Of a DNA stretch of 64,000 nt, positions 1 to 8,004 are shown one piece after another. This DNA is from Streptosporangiaceae bacterium (GTDB lineage: Bacteria > Actinomycetota > Actinomycetes > Streptosporangiales > Streptosporangiaceae), in assembly GCA_030041195.1 (NCBI GenBank), contig JASHOI010000006.1, forward strand, positions 1-64,000. Reading direction: 5' to 3'. Under the pieces are notes generated by a model, which was given only the letters and a program-made list of their open reading frames with translations, was not told the origin of the DNA and ran no database searches. A program made the position numbers and the translations under genes. The stretch's first letter is position 1; each line of letters starts with the position of its first letter.

Positions 1-39
1 GGTTGTTATAGGTACCGTCGATATTTATTCCGGCAGTTC

Positions 40-205
40 CTCTGCGGCGGGCCTGCGCGCGGTAGACCGGGCGTGAGATAGGCGCCTGCAGTGGGGTCGT
101 AGTGGCGATAGTTTGTGGCAGTGGAGGCCGGTTTCGGGAGCGGCGTATCGCCCCAGAGCGCTCAGAGGCGTTGAGTCGGTGCGGGTGGTGCTGTCGCAGG
201 CTACT
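40..205 (-). pseudogene. Decayed Rhs core C-terminal remnant
   Basis: Read on the minus strand this stretch resembles the end of the Rhs core of the intact gene at 1032-5606. The segment near 152-121 translates to RYAAPETGLH, where the intact core has QYADPETGLHY. After a one-base frameshift, the segment near 107-69 gives RHYDPTAGAYLTP, where the core has RYYDPATGAYLTP. Base-level similarity to 1490-1620 is plain to the eye. The frame is broken and the conserved end is not followed by an open tip, so this is a relic of a displaced core/tip module, as is common downstream of active rhs genes. Boundaries are approximate. Confidence 0.65.
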
Positions 206-246
206 CCGGTACATGGCCATCCGTCATGAGCTGCCAGATGGCCGTC

Positions 247-639
247 CTAGATAATGCTCATCTTCACCGGCCTTCCGCGTGTTGCCTCGGGATCTGTCAG
301 AGATTGCGCGACATCCGCTAGTACGGATGTTGCAATATCAAATTCGCGCGGCGCTTCGTCCCTGAACAAAGAGGAGTCCGGCCACAAGACCACTACACGG
401 TCCGCACCCAGAGATCGAATACCCTCCCACAAAAAGTCGGCAAGAGCTTCCCAACTACGGGAACTCATCAGAGGTGGATCCAGAGGGAGAGCGCTCCGGA
501 CCGCATCGAAAAATGCTTCACGACCAACTCGGTGGTCGGTTCAGATGACGTACGCAGGAATATTACAACCAACAGCTTTCTGCTTGATTTCATCTGCTTG
601 CCTAGGGTCTATGATGGTTAGACTGAAATCGGATTCCAT
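247..639 (-). pseudogene. Barstar-like immunity protein, interrupted by an in-frame TGA
   Basis: From ATG at 639, preceded by GGAAGG at good spacing, the minus strand reads 130 codons to the stop at 247, with a single internal TGA at 541-543 (codon 33). Without that stop the product is one continuous small acidic protein. The C-terminal half (SWEALADFLWEG, VVVLWPDSSLF, EFDIATSVLADVA) resembles barstar, the barnase inhibitor family, where an NWDAL-type helix and a hydrophobic strand are typical. The TGA could be a one-base change of TGG (Trp), which would fit the hydrophobic context. Only the part from 468 onwards forms an ORF with its own ATG. Base composition is lower in GC than the Rhs core. 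It is probably an orphan immunity gene from an earlier toxin tip. The barstar assignment comes from motif resemblance only. Confidence 0.6.
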
Positions 640-753
640 AGCGGATCGCCTTCCGGCGGTGATCTGCTCTTAGCCTTTACGGATCCGCGCCCCGATGTCC
701 GAGCTTTGAAATAGGTTGCATGTTGTGTCGCTCAACACCTTCGATCCGGCGGG

Positions 754-1035
754 TTAGCCGTCAAGACTCCTTTCGCGCTCTGCGTCAGTCAAAGGCCGAA
801 CTCGTATCTGATGATTGTATTCGGCCAGTTGCACGACGACAACGTCTAGGCCGTCTCCCGCATGGTATCTATCAAGATCATTGCCGATGTGCAGTCGATC
901 CATAAAGCCCTTGAAGGGTAGGCCGAGATCGAGCAATAGGCCCCATCTGTCCACTCGGAGGATAGTGGCGCGCATCCTCTGGCCAACAGCCACTAGATAA
1001 GGTATTTCTGACCAGTCTTCACTGTTATCCGTCAT
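754..1035 (-). CDS. S1/OB-fold protein, candidate cognate immunity protein of the Rhs toxin
   Basis: A 93-residue protein whose ATG overlaps the Rhs stop codon (ATGA), so it is translationally coupled to the toxin gene. Most of it fits an S1 RNA-binding domain: GQRMRATILRV, then WGLLLDLG, GFMDRLHIG, a GD-like turn (GDGLDVVVV), and a final strand IRVRP. Position immediately after a toxin tip is the normal place for the immunity gene of a polymorphic toxin, so I infer that it neutralises the C-terminal domain of the 1524-residue protein. S1-like folds are not a common immunity family, and a role in translation or RNA binding is the alternative. Its GC content is visibly lower than the Rhs core, as expected for a module exchanged horizontally together with the tip. 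Confidence 0.75.
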   Translation of the reverse strand: MTDNSEDWSEIPYLVAVGQRMRATILRVDRWGLLLDLGLPFKGFMDRLHIGNDLDRYHAGDGLDVVVVQLAEYNHQIRVRPLTDAERERSLDG

Positions 1036-4000
1036 GGTCTATACCAGAATCTGGGGAACCGGTTTAGATAAGGAAGGAGGTCGCGAGGTACTCCAATTTG
1101 CAGGCGCGGACCTCCGTCATATGAAGAGACATGTTGTTTAAAGATCTTTTCAAACACGTCGTTCGGGACTCGAGTTTCGATAATGCCCGGATCATACCCA
1201 GACAACCGAGCATATTCCTGGGCGATGGATGGATCGTTGACACCAAAGTAGGCCCGCCCATCCGGATAAGTGCTCCCACCTCCAGGGAAGTTAGAAGGAT
1301 TATATCCGTTCTCAAAATCTGAAGCGGACTGCCCAGCCGGCGATGCCCTAGTTAGCGACGTGTAGCCGCCCCCGGCATCCTCTAGGTTGGGGCTGCAGTC
1401 CGCGCCCATGAGGCCAAAGGGGTCGAGCTGGGTAGTGGGGTTGGGGACGTAGGCGTGGGGGTTGGGGGCGGGGGTCAGGCCGAGCGGGTCGGGGGTGAGG
1501 TAGGCGCCGGTGGCGGGGTCGTAGTAGCGGTGGTTGTTGTAGTGCAGGCCGGTTTCGGGGTCGGCGTACTGGCCGGGGAAGCGCAGCGGGGTCGAGGCTC
1601 CGCCGGTTGCCCACGTGGTGCTGCCCCATAGCGTGTGCTGCTGATGGCCGGCCAGGGTCCCGTCGGGGCCGATCAGCTCGGACGGGGTGCCGATCAGGTC
1701 GGTGATGATCGCGTAGAACCGCTGGTCAACCTCGTCCTGGGGAGCATCGCGCAGCCAGGTGCGCTCGGCCTGCGCCAGGGGGGTGAACGAGCCGGGCTCG
1801 TAGTCCCATGTTGTGATCTGCAGCGGCCCGCCGGGACGCTGGCTGGCCTGCTCGATGAGGACGGGGCCGTCCCAGGTGAAGGTCGTCGCCTCAAGCAGGG
1901 TGGTGCCGTCCTCGGCGTAGTGCTCCTTGGCGATGCGGCGGCCGAGAGGGTCGTAGCGATACCGCCATTGATGCCCGTCGGGGGTGACGACCTGGGCGAG
2001 CCGATCGTAGGCGTCCCACGTGTAGGCCCAGCTTCTGATCTTGCCGGACAGGCTCTTGGACCGGCGAGCCGTGATCCGGCCCTGCGCGTCGTGGGTGTAG
2101 CTGTAGTGCCCCGCGTGGCGGATCAGCGTGCCCGAGTAGCCAAGAGTTCCGGCGGCGTCATCCCCGGCAGCCGGGACGCTTGCGCCGGTCAGGTTCCCGG
2201 TGGCGTCGTAGCGGTAGCGTTCGGCCCATGCCTGGCCGTGGACGGCGGTGATCCGGCCTGCCGGATCCATGTCGAAGCGCCGGTCGCCGGTCAGGTGGTC
2301 GGCGATCGCGAGCACGTCGCTCGCCTGGCTGTAGGTGTATGCCCGGTACTGAACTGGCCCGCCCGGCCGGGCCTGGCCGGCGGTGTTAAACAGAGACTGC
2401 GCGGTCAGCCGGTTGTCGGCGTCCCAGCGCTGGGTGAGCGTGGCCGCGCCGCCGATGCGGCGGCTGATCTCACGCCCGGCGGTGTCGTGCTCGAAGACGA
2501 GCACCTGGTCGCCGGCGCGCAGTGACCCGGGACGCCCGGCTGGATCAAAGACCCAGGCGCTGTCCACCCCGGCCGGGGTCCGGCGCCCGAGACGCTGTCC
2601 GGCCATGTCGTAGCTGCTGACCACGGGCAGGCCGTTGCAGGTCTCGCTCAGGACCCTGCCGAGCGGATCGTAGGTGTACTCCAGCCTGGCGTCGGCATTG
2701 ACGGCGAGCAGCAGCCGCCCAGCAGGGTCGTAGTCAAACGCGGTCAGCCCGGCATCGGAGACCTGCTGCGTGACGTTGCCCGCCACGTCGCGACGGTAGC
2801 GGACGGTCTGCCCGGCGCCATTCGTTCGCGCCGCCAGACGCCCGGCGCCGTCGCGCTCATACAGCAGTGTCCGGCCGTTGAAGTCCGTCTCCGATATCAG
2901 CCGCCCAGCCGCGTCGTACTCATACCGCCAGGTCAGGCCGTCGGGGTTGATGACGGCGGTCAGGCGTGCCCCGGTGTCATACCGAAACTCCATGCGGGCC
3001 CCGTCGGGTCCGGTCCGGGCCGACGGCAGGTCGAGGTGGCTGTATTCGGTGTGGGTGACCCGGCCGTCGGCGTCGGTGTAGGAGGTCAGGTTGCCTTCAC
3101 CGTCGTAGGACCATAGTTCGGTGCCGCCGGTTGCGGAGGTACGCCAGGCGAGCTTGCCCTCGATCGTCCAGCCGAGCCGGGTCACGCCGCCGACGGGGTC
3201 CGTCACGGCTGCGACCCGCCCGAACGCGTCACGTTCAAGGCGGGTAACGCCACCAGCGGGGTCGGTCAGGACAACAGGAAGGCCGGCAGCGTCGCATTCG
3301 ACCTGGGTCACGGCGCCGAGCGGGTCGATTATCGCGGTCAGGCCGCCGCGCTCGTCATGCTCGTAGCGCGTCACTCCCCCGGCAGGATCGTTCTCGCTGA
3401 TCCGGTTGCCGTTCGAGTCGTAGGCGTACCGCCACACGGCCCCGTCCGGGGCGGTGACCGTGACCGGCTGGCTCCACTGGTCGTAGTCGAGGCTGCCGGC
3501 GGAGCCGTCGGGGTACCGCACCGCGAGCAAGTTGCCCAGTTCGTCGTATTCGTACCCGGTGGTGGTGCCGAGCTGGTCGGTGCGCGCGGTCAGCCGTCCG
3601 TGGGAGTCCCACTGCGACAGCGTCGTGTTGCCCAGCGGGTCGGTCCCGGCGATCACCCGCCCGCACTCGTTGATCGCGTACCTGGACGCGTTCCCGGCGG
3701 CGTCGGTCACCGTGGTGATCCGCCGCTCGGTGTCGTAGGCAAAGGTCGCGGACAGCATCCCGTCCGGCCCCGCCGCCCATTCGACCCGGCCCTCGGCGTC
3801 GTAGCCGTAGCGGTAGGTCACGTCGTTGCGGTCGCGCCACGAGGTCATCCGCCCGGCGTCGTCGTAGCTGAACCGCAGCGGCAGCCCGGAGGAGTTGAAC
3901 ACCTCGGTCAGGTGCCCGCCGGAGTACCCGTAGCGCACCAGCTCGATCTCGCCGCCACCGTCGGCCGCGCCGGTCAGGTACAGGCCGCGGACCAGGCCAT

Positions 4001-5606
4001 CGTCGCCGGTGTCGATGCGGATCCGGTACCCGCCCGAGTGCAGCATCCCCGACGGGCGTCCGTCGTCGGCGTAGACGAACAGCAGCCGGTGGCCGGTGCG
4101 GTTCCCGATCCAGGAGATCGGCCAGATGCCGGTCCCGGCGTGGGTCTCGAACACCCACACCCGGCCGGCCGCCGGGTCCGCGACCAGGTAGCCGCCGGAT
4201 TCGGTTCGCCGCAGCGGCCACCGGGGCCCGGCCTGCGGCCAGGCGATTCCGCCGACCGTGTCCGGGTGCGGGTAGCGCAGCTTCACCCCGTTGACCGCCA
4301 CGAACGTCACGCCCTCGGAGGTGACCTCAAGCCGCTGATCCAGGGTCGACGCCCACGACGGGCCGAACCACTGCCCGATCCGGTAGGACGAGATGTGGGT
4401 GCGCTCGATCGCCAGCGGCAGCAACCCGGGAAGCGCGACATCGGTCTGAGTCAGCAGCACCTCCCCGGTGGCGACGTCCACCGGGTCGCCCTCGGTCACC
4501 TTCGCCGCTGGATCGATCGCGTCCGGGTCGTCACCCCCCTCCGCCAGCAGCAGCAGGTTGAAGGTCAGGTTCCCGCCCGCCTGGAACGGGTCGCTCCGCC
4601 AGCCCGTGCCGAGGACCGTGTTGATCAGCGCCGACGGGTGCAGGCTCATGTCGACGAGCGCGGCCTGGAGGCCGTCCAGGCCGGTCAGGTACTCGCCGGG
4701 GTGCAGGATGTTGTACGGATCCGTCGGGTCGATCGACCGGACGAAGCCCAGGAACCCGGACGCCGCTTCGACGAACCCGCCCGCGAAATGGGTCGCTCCG
4801 AGGTTGCCGATGTTCCAGGCGTCGGACAGGTCGTCGCCGAGCTGGGACAGGAACGACGGGCTCGCCGGCGCCAGGTTGGTCGCCCGCGCGAGCGTAGCCT
4901 CCGCCTGGCCGGCGGCGGCGTCCCGCCGGGCGCGGGCGCTGGACAGCACGGCCTGCGCCTCCGCGCGATCGGCGGCACCCGGGTCCACGAACGGCCCCGG
5001 CTCGACCGGCCTGGTCCCCGGGTTCTTGCCCGCCTGCAGCGCGGCGTTGTAGGCGGCCGCCTGGGTGTTGTAGGACGACACCGCGGCGTTATAGGCGGCC
5101 TCGGCGTGCGCGGTCGCTTGCTGGCCCCTGCTGTACAGGGTGATCGCGTCCCGGGCCTGGCCCTGCGCCCAGGTCAGCGTGTCGGCGTAGCCCTCGAGCG
5201 CTGCCGAGGATTCGCCGCACGCGGTGCCCGCGTCCGACCACCGTTTCGGCTGTGGGGCGTACTTCGCCCGGAACGCGTCCGCCGCCGCGCCCTGCCAGTG
5301 CTCGACATTGACCCCGGCCAGTCCGCTGGCGACCTGATCGAACGCGGTGGAAAACGCCTTCAGCCTGGTCGCCGCGTCACCGACCTGCTGCGGGTCACCG
5401 AGGATCAGCTGGGTCGGATCGTCGGTCTGCCCTAACTGCAGTTCCGGCTGCGCGCCGCCGATGAACGAGGCCACCTGGCTGTCGAACCCGTCGATGTCGT
5501 TCGCCAGCCCGGTCGCCCCCACGTCGCGCAGCACCGACGCGACACCGCGCGACGGGGCCGTGAGCACATCGGCGACGTCGTGCCGCAGCGAACTCCACCA
5601 GCTCAC
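1032..5606 (-). CDS. Rhs/YD-repeat polymorphic toxin with T7SS-type N-terminus and ADP-ribosyltransferase-like tip
   Basis: 1524 residues from GTG at 5606, preceded by GGGGAGG. Residues about 1-260 form an alpha-helical WXG100-like region with a WQG motif near residue 105 and an Ala-rich coiled section, the type that targets Rhs proteins to the ESX/T7SS in actinobacteria. A DUF6531-like segment follows (DPVDVATGEV, near 375), then dozens of YD repeats (RYGYDAEGR, YDxxGR forms), ending in the Rhs core signature near 1340-1395 (DPETGLHYNNHRYYDP, then LDPFGLMG). The last 127 residues are the variable tip. They contain YTSLTRASPAG, GRAYFG, AQEYARL and ETRVPNDVF, a layout reminiscent of ADP-ribosyltransferase toxins such as the TreTu type, though this is only a resemblance. 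GC falls sharply at the core/tip junction near 1400, consistent with tip exchange. The stop overlaps the downstream candidate immunity gene. Confidence 0.9.
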   Translation of the reverse strand: MSWWSSLRHDVADVLTAPSRGVASVLRDVGATGLANDIDGFDSQVASFIGGAQPELQLGQTDDPTQLILGDPQQVGDAATRLKAFSTAFDQVASGLAGVNVEHWQGAAADAFRAKYAPQPKRWSDAGTACGESSAALEGYADTLTWAQGQARDAITLYSRGQQATAHAEAAYNAAVSSYNTQAAAYNAALQAGKNPGTRPVEPGPFVDPGAADRAEAQAVLSSARARRDAAAGQAEATLARATNLAPASPSFLSQLGDDLSDAWNIGNLGATHFAGGFVEAASGFLGFVRSIDPTDPYNILHPGEYLTGLDGLQAALVDMSLHPSALINTVLGTGWRSDPFQAGGNLTFNLLLLAEGGDDPDAIDPAAKVTEGDPVDVATGEVLLTQTDVALPGLLPLAIERTHISSYRIGQWFGPSWASTLDQRLEVTSEGVTFVAVNGVKLRYPHPDTVGGIAWPQAGPRWPLRRTESGGYLVADPAAGRVWVFETHAGTGIWPISWIGNRTGHRLLFVYADDGRPSGMLHSGGYRIRIDTGDDGLVRGLYLTGAADGGGEIELVRYGYSGGHLTEVFNSSGLPLRFSYDDAGRMTSWRDRNDVTYRYGYDAEGRVEWAAGPDGMLSATFAYDTERRITTVTDAAGNASRYAINECGRVIAGTDPLGNTTLSQWDSHGRLTARTDQLGTTTGYEYDELGNLLAVRYPDGSAGSLDYDQWSQPVTVTAPDGAVWRYAYDSNGNRISENDPAGGVTRYEHDERGGLTAIIDPLGAVTQVECDAAGLPVVLTDPAGGVTRLERDAFGRVAAVTDPVGGVTRLGWTIEGKLAWRTSATGGTELWSYDGEGNLTSYTDADGRVTHTEYSHLDLPSARTGPDGARMEFRYDTGARLTAVINPDGLTWRYEYDAAGRLISETDFNGRTLLYERDGAGRLAARTNGAGQTVRYRRDVAGNVTQQVSDAGLTAFDYDPAGRLLLAVNADARLEYTYDPLGRVLSETCNGLPVVSSYDMAGQRLGRRTPAGVDSAWVFDPAGRPGSLRAGDQVLVFEHDTAGREISRRIGGAATLTQRWDADNRLTAQSLFNTAGQARPGGPVQYRAYTYSQASDVLAIADHLTGDRRFDMDPAGRITAVHGQAWAERYRYDATGNLTGASVPAAGDDAAGTLGYSGTLIRHAGHYSYTHDAQGRITARRSKSLSGKIRSWAYTWDAYDRLAQVVTPDGHQWRYRYDPLGRRIAKEHYAEDGTTLLEATTFTWDGPVLIEQASQRPGGPLQITTWDYEPGSFTPLAQAERTWLRDAPQDEVDQRFYAIITDLIGTPSELIGPDGTLAGHQQHTLWGSTTWATGGASTPLRFPGQYADPETGLHYNNHRYYDPATGAYLTPDPLGLTPAPNPHAYVPNPTTQLDPFGLMGADCSPNLEDAGGGYTSLTRASPAGQSASDFENGYNPSNFPGGGSTYPDGRAYFGVNDPSIAQEYARLSGYDPGIIETRVPNDVFEKIFKQHVSSYDGGPRLQIGVPRDLLPYLNRFPRFWYRP

Positions 5607-5661
5607 CGCCGTACCTCCCCGTCTACCCAGGCCCCGTTCTCACCGGTCCGCCTCCGGCCGG

Positions 5662-6204
5662 TCAGCCCAGATGCTTGCTGGCGGTTTTCGCCGCCTGCAG
5701 CCACCAGGGGCCGCCCTTGATGTCCTTGACCTCGCTGGAGTTGATCTGATCCATCTCCTGCCGTTCCTGCGACGTCAGCGTCATCGACGGCTTCCACGCC
5801 GAGAAGATCTGGCCGTAGGACTCGTTTTCCACCTGCTGGCTGGACAGATGCGGGTCACCCAGCGCCGCGTTGACCGCCACCTTGATGACGCCGGACAGGT
5901 AGCGCTCGGTGTCGGCGTACACCCCCGCGGCCAGTCCCAGGCGCTGCGCGAACTGGTTCCCGTCCTGCACCAGCGTGCGGACACCCCATGACCACCGGCC
6001 GGTGAATCCGGAGAACGCGCTCATCAGCGAGGGAACCCCGAGGCCTTCGGCGTCCGTGTCCAGCAGGGCGAACCCGCGGCCCTCTTCGCCGGTCTCCACG
6101 ATCCCGAGGTCTGACAGCTGTGAGATCACCCCGTTGATCCCCTCAGCGGCCTCGGCGAGCAGGCCATAGTTGGCCTCGAAGCCGCCGCCAGCGCCACCTG
6201 TCAT
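5662..6204 (-). CDS. WXG100-like partner protein of the Rhs toxin
   Basis: A 180-residue soluble, mostly helical protein ending 55 bases before the Rhs gene on the same strand. It opens with a Gly-rich stretch (MTGGAGGGFEANYG) followed by helical residues typical of small ESX-associated proteins (LLAEAAEGINGVISQL), and has a WSWG turn near residue 90. Proteins of this size and placement usually act as secretion partner or chaperone for LXG/WXG-type Rhs effectors. I chose ATG 6204 over an in-frame GTG at 6213 because of the CGGGTG stretch about nine bases upstream. No enzyme motif is visible. The operon order is partner, toxin, immunity. Confidence 0.75.
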   Translation of the reverse strand: MTGGAGGGFEANYGLLAEAAEGINGVISQLSDLGIVETGEEGRGFALLDTDAEGLGVPSLMSAFSGFTGRWSWGVRTLVQDGNQFAQRLGLAAGVYADTERYLSGVIKVAVNAALGDPHLSSQQVENESYGQIFSAWKPSMTLTSQERQEMDQINSSEVKDIKGGPWWLQAAKTASKHLG

Positions 6205-6310
6205 CACGATCACCCGTATCAGCGCAAGACCGCCATACAGTGCGTTAACGACATTAGACCCTCGGTGGTTCAGGAACGGCCCGATCCTGGCCGCGGGTAA
6301 AGTTGGGTCA

Positions 6311-6359
6311 CGGCGATGGGGCTCGCCGACTTCGCCTTAGTGGCTGATGGCTCCTGCTG
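6311..6359 (+). promoter_or_regulatory. Fluoride riboswitch (crcB motif) before MutS-like pair 1
   Basis: First hairpin GGCG/CGCC closes the loop ATGGGGCT. A second hairpin is followed by TGATGG and the pseudoknot strand GCTCC, which pairs with GGGGC of the loop. The core residues match the fluoride aptamer. A TAAAGT -10-like hexamer lies at 6298-6303, and the gene start is 35 bases downstream with GGAGGG between. Confidence 0.9.
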
Positions 6360-6393
6360 ACTGCCCAGCGGCCAGTAAGCAGGAGGGAACGCG

Positions 6394-8004
6394 ATGACGC
6401 TGCCAGCGCAAGGGGACCTCCGCCCGGAACCGGGCGGTTCACCACCGCAAGTCGGGCATGCCCACCCGTGTTTGCTGTTCGAACAGGCATCTGCGGCCCG
6501 GCAGTCCGGCCGACAGGAGAACGAGCAGGATCGCTCCTTCGCGCGGGATCTGAACTTCGACCAGATCGTGGCGGCCATCGCCGGCAAGCGTGAGCAGCAT
6601 GAGCTGATCACCAAAGTTCTGTTCGGGCACCTTCGCGACGCCGACACCGTGCGCTACCGCCAGGAGGTCTTTCAGGATCTAGAGGATCCCGCCCTGTTCG
6701 GCCATGTCGCGGGATTCGGCGAGAGCATGAGCCAGGTGCGGGCGCACCTGGACCAGCTGGCGAAGATGCAGTACCGATACCACCGGGAAGGCTGGTTCCT
6801 GGACGCGGCGTCCATCTACTGCGACGCCGCACGGTCCCTGTCCGAACAGCTTGCCTCGGCACAGATCACTTCTCGTGGCCTGCTGGCCCTCCGGGACTAC
6901 CTGGCTTCCTACGTGGCCTCGGCCGGGTTCACCGCGCTCGCGAGCGATACCCGGGACCGCAAGGAGGCCCTGCGGCGGATTCGTTACTGCACCCGTATCC
7001 GGGGCAGCCGGGTCGATGTGAGCCGCTACCAGGACGAAGCCGATTACAGCGAAGAAGTACTCGAGACGTTCGAGCGCTTCAAGCAGGGCGCGGTGGCGGA
7101 TTACCGGGTGCGCTACCGGGCGTGGCCCGGGATGAACCACGTCGCCGGACAGATCCTTGAGCTGGTGGCCCGGCTGTTCCCGGAGGAGTTCACCGCGCTG
7201 GACCAGTACTGCGGCCGGCACGCCGCGTTCCTCGACGAGGGAATCCGGCACGCCGACCAAGAGCTCCAGTTCTACATCGCCTACCTCGACCACATCGCGC
7301 CGCTTCGCGCCGCCGGGCTGGACTTCTGCTATCCCGAGGTCTCGGTCAGCTCGAAGGATGTCGTGGCCCTCGGCACCTTCGACTTGGCCCTGGCGGGCAA
7401 GCTCGTCGCGGGCCGCAAACCGGTGGTCACCAACGACTTCCGCCTGCGGGGCCGCGAGCGCATCTTCGTCGTGACCGGGCCCAACCAGGGCGGCAAGACC
7501 ACCTTTGCCCGGACCTTCGGCCAGATCCACTGCCTGGGCAGCGTCGGCTGCCCAGTCCCGGGCAGCTCCGCCCGCGTTTTCCTCTTCGACAGCCTCTTCA
7601 CTCATTTCGCGAGGGAAGAGGACCTGACCAGGATGAGCGGCAAGCTGGAAGACGACCTGCTGAGGATCGGCGAGATCCTGCGTTCGGCGACACCCGAGAG
7701 CATCGTGATCCTCAACGAGATCTTCAGCTCCACCACCCTGCACGATGCCCGTTTCCTGGGATCCAAGCTGATACAGAAGGTCATCCAGCTTGACGCGCTG
7801 TGCGTGTACGTCACTTTCGTGGATGAGCTCGCGTCGATCGCGGACTCCGTCGTCAGCATGATGACCACGATCGTCCCCGAGAACCCGGCCGAGCGCACCT
7901 ACAAGGTGATCAGAAAACCAGCCGACGGCCTCGCGTACGCGCTGGCGATCGCCGAGAAGTACGGGCTCACCTACGAGCAGCTGCGCGGGAGGCTGGCGTC
8001 GTGA
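6394..8004 (+). CDS. MutS-like ATPase, subunit A of pair 1
   Basis: 536 residues from ATG 6394 (GGAGGG seven bases upstream). The C-terminal third is a MutS-type ABC ATPase: Walker A GPNQGGKTT near residue 361 (MutS has GPNMGGKS) and Walker B IVILNEIF near 438, with Asn where MutS has Asp, followed by SSTTLHDA in place of the MutS GTST motif. The N-terminal part is helical and resembles the MutS core/lever (FDQIVAAIAG, YRQEVFQDL). The mismatch-reading domain I and connector domain are absent, so canonical mismatch repair is unlikely. The gene overlaps the next by four bases (GTGA). MutS-like genes are a known class downstream of fluoride riboswitches; their biochemical role is not established. 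Confidence 0.88.
   Translation: MTLPAQGDLRPEPGGSPPQVGHAHPCLLFEQASAARQSGRQENEQDRSFARDLNFDQIVAAIAGKREQHELITKVLFGHLRDADTVRYRQEVFQDLEDPALFGHVAGFGESMSQVRAHLDQLAKMQYRYHREGWFLDAASIYCDAARSLSEQLASAQITSRGLLALRDYLASYVASAGFTALASDTRDRKEALRRIRYCTRIRGSRVDVSRYQDEADYSEEVLETFERFKQGAVADYRVRYRAWPGMNHVAGQILELVARLFPEEFTALDQYCGRHAAFLDEGIRHADQELQFYIAYLDHIAPLRAAGLDFCYPEVSVSSKDVVALGTFDLALAGKLVAGRKPVVTNDFRLRGRERIFVVTGPNQGGKTTFARTFGQIHCLGSVGCPVPGSSARVFLFDSLFTHFAREEDLTRMSGKLEDDLLRIGEILRSATPESIVILNEIFSSTTLHDARFLGSKLIQKVIQLDALCVYVTFVDELASIADSVVSMMTTIVPENPAERTYKVIRKPADGLAYALAIAEKYGLTYEQLRGRLAS

Noticed and set aside
3357..5435. Long plus-strand ORF (692 codons) opposite the Rhs gene
   Set aside because: Low-complexity Gly/Arg/Val product antisense to clear YD repeats; a GC-rich shadow frame.
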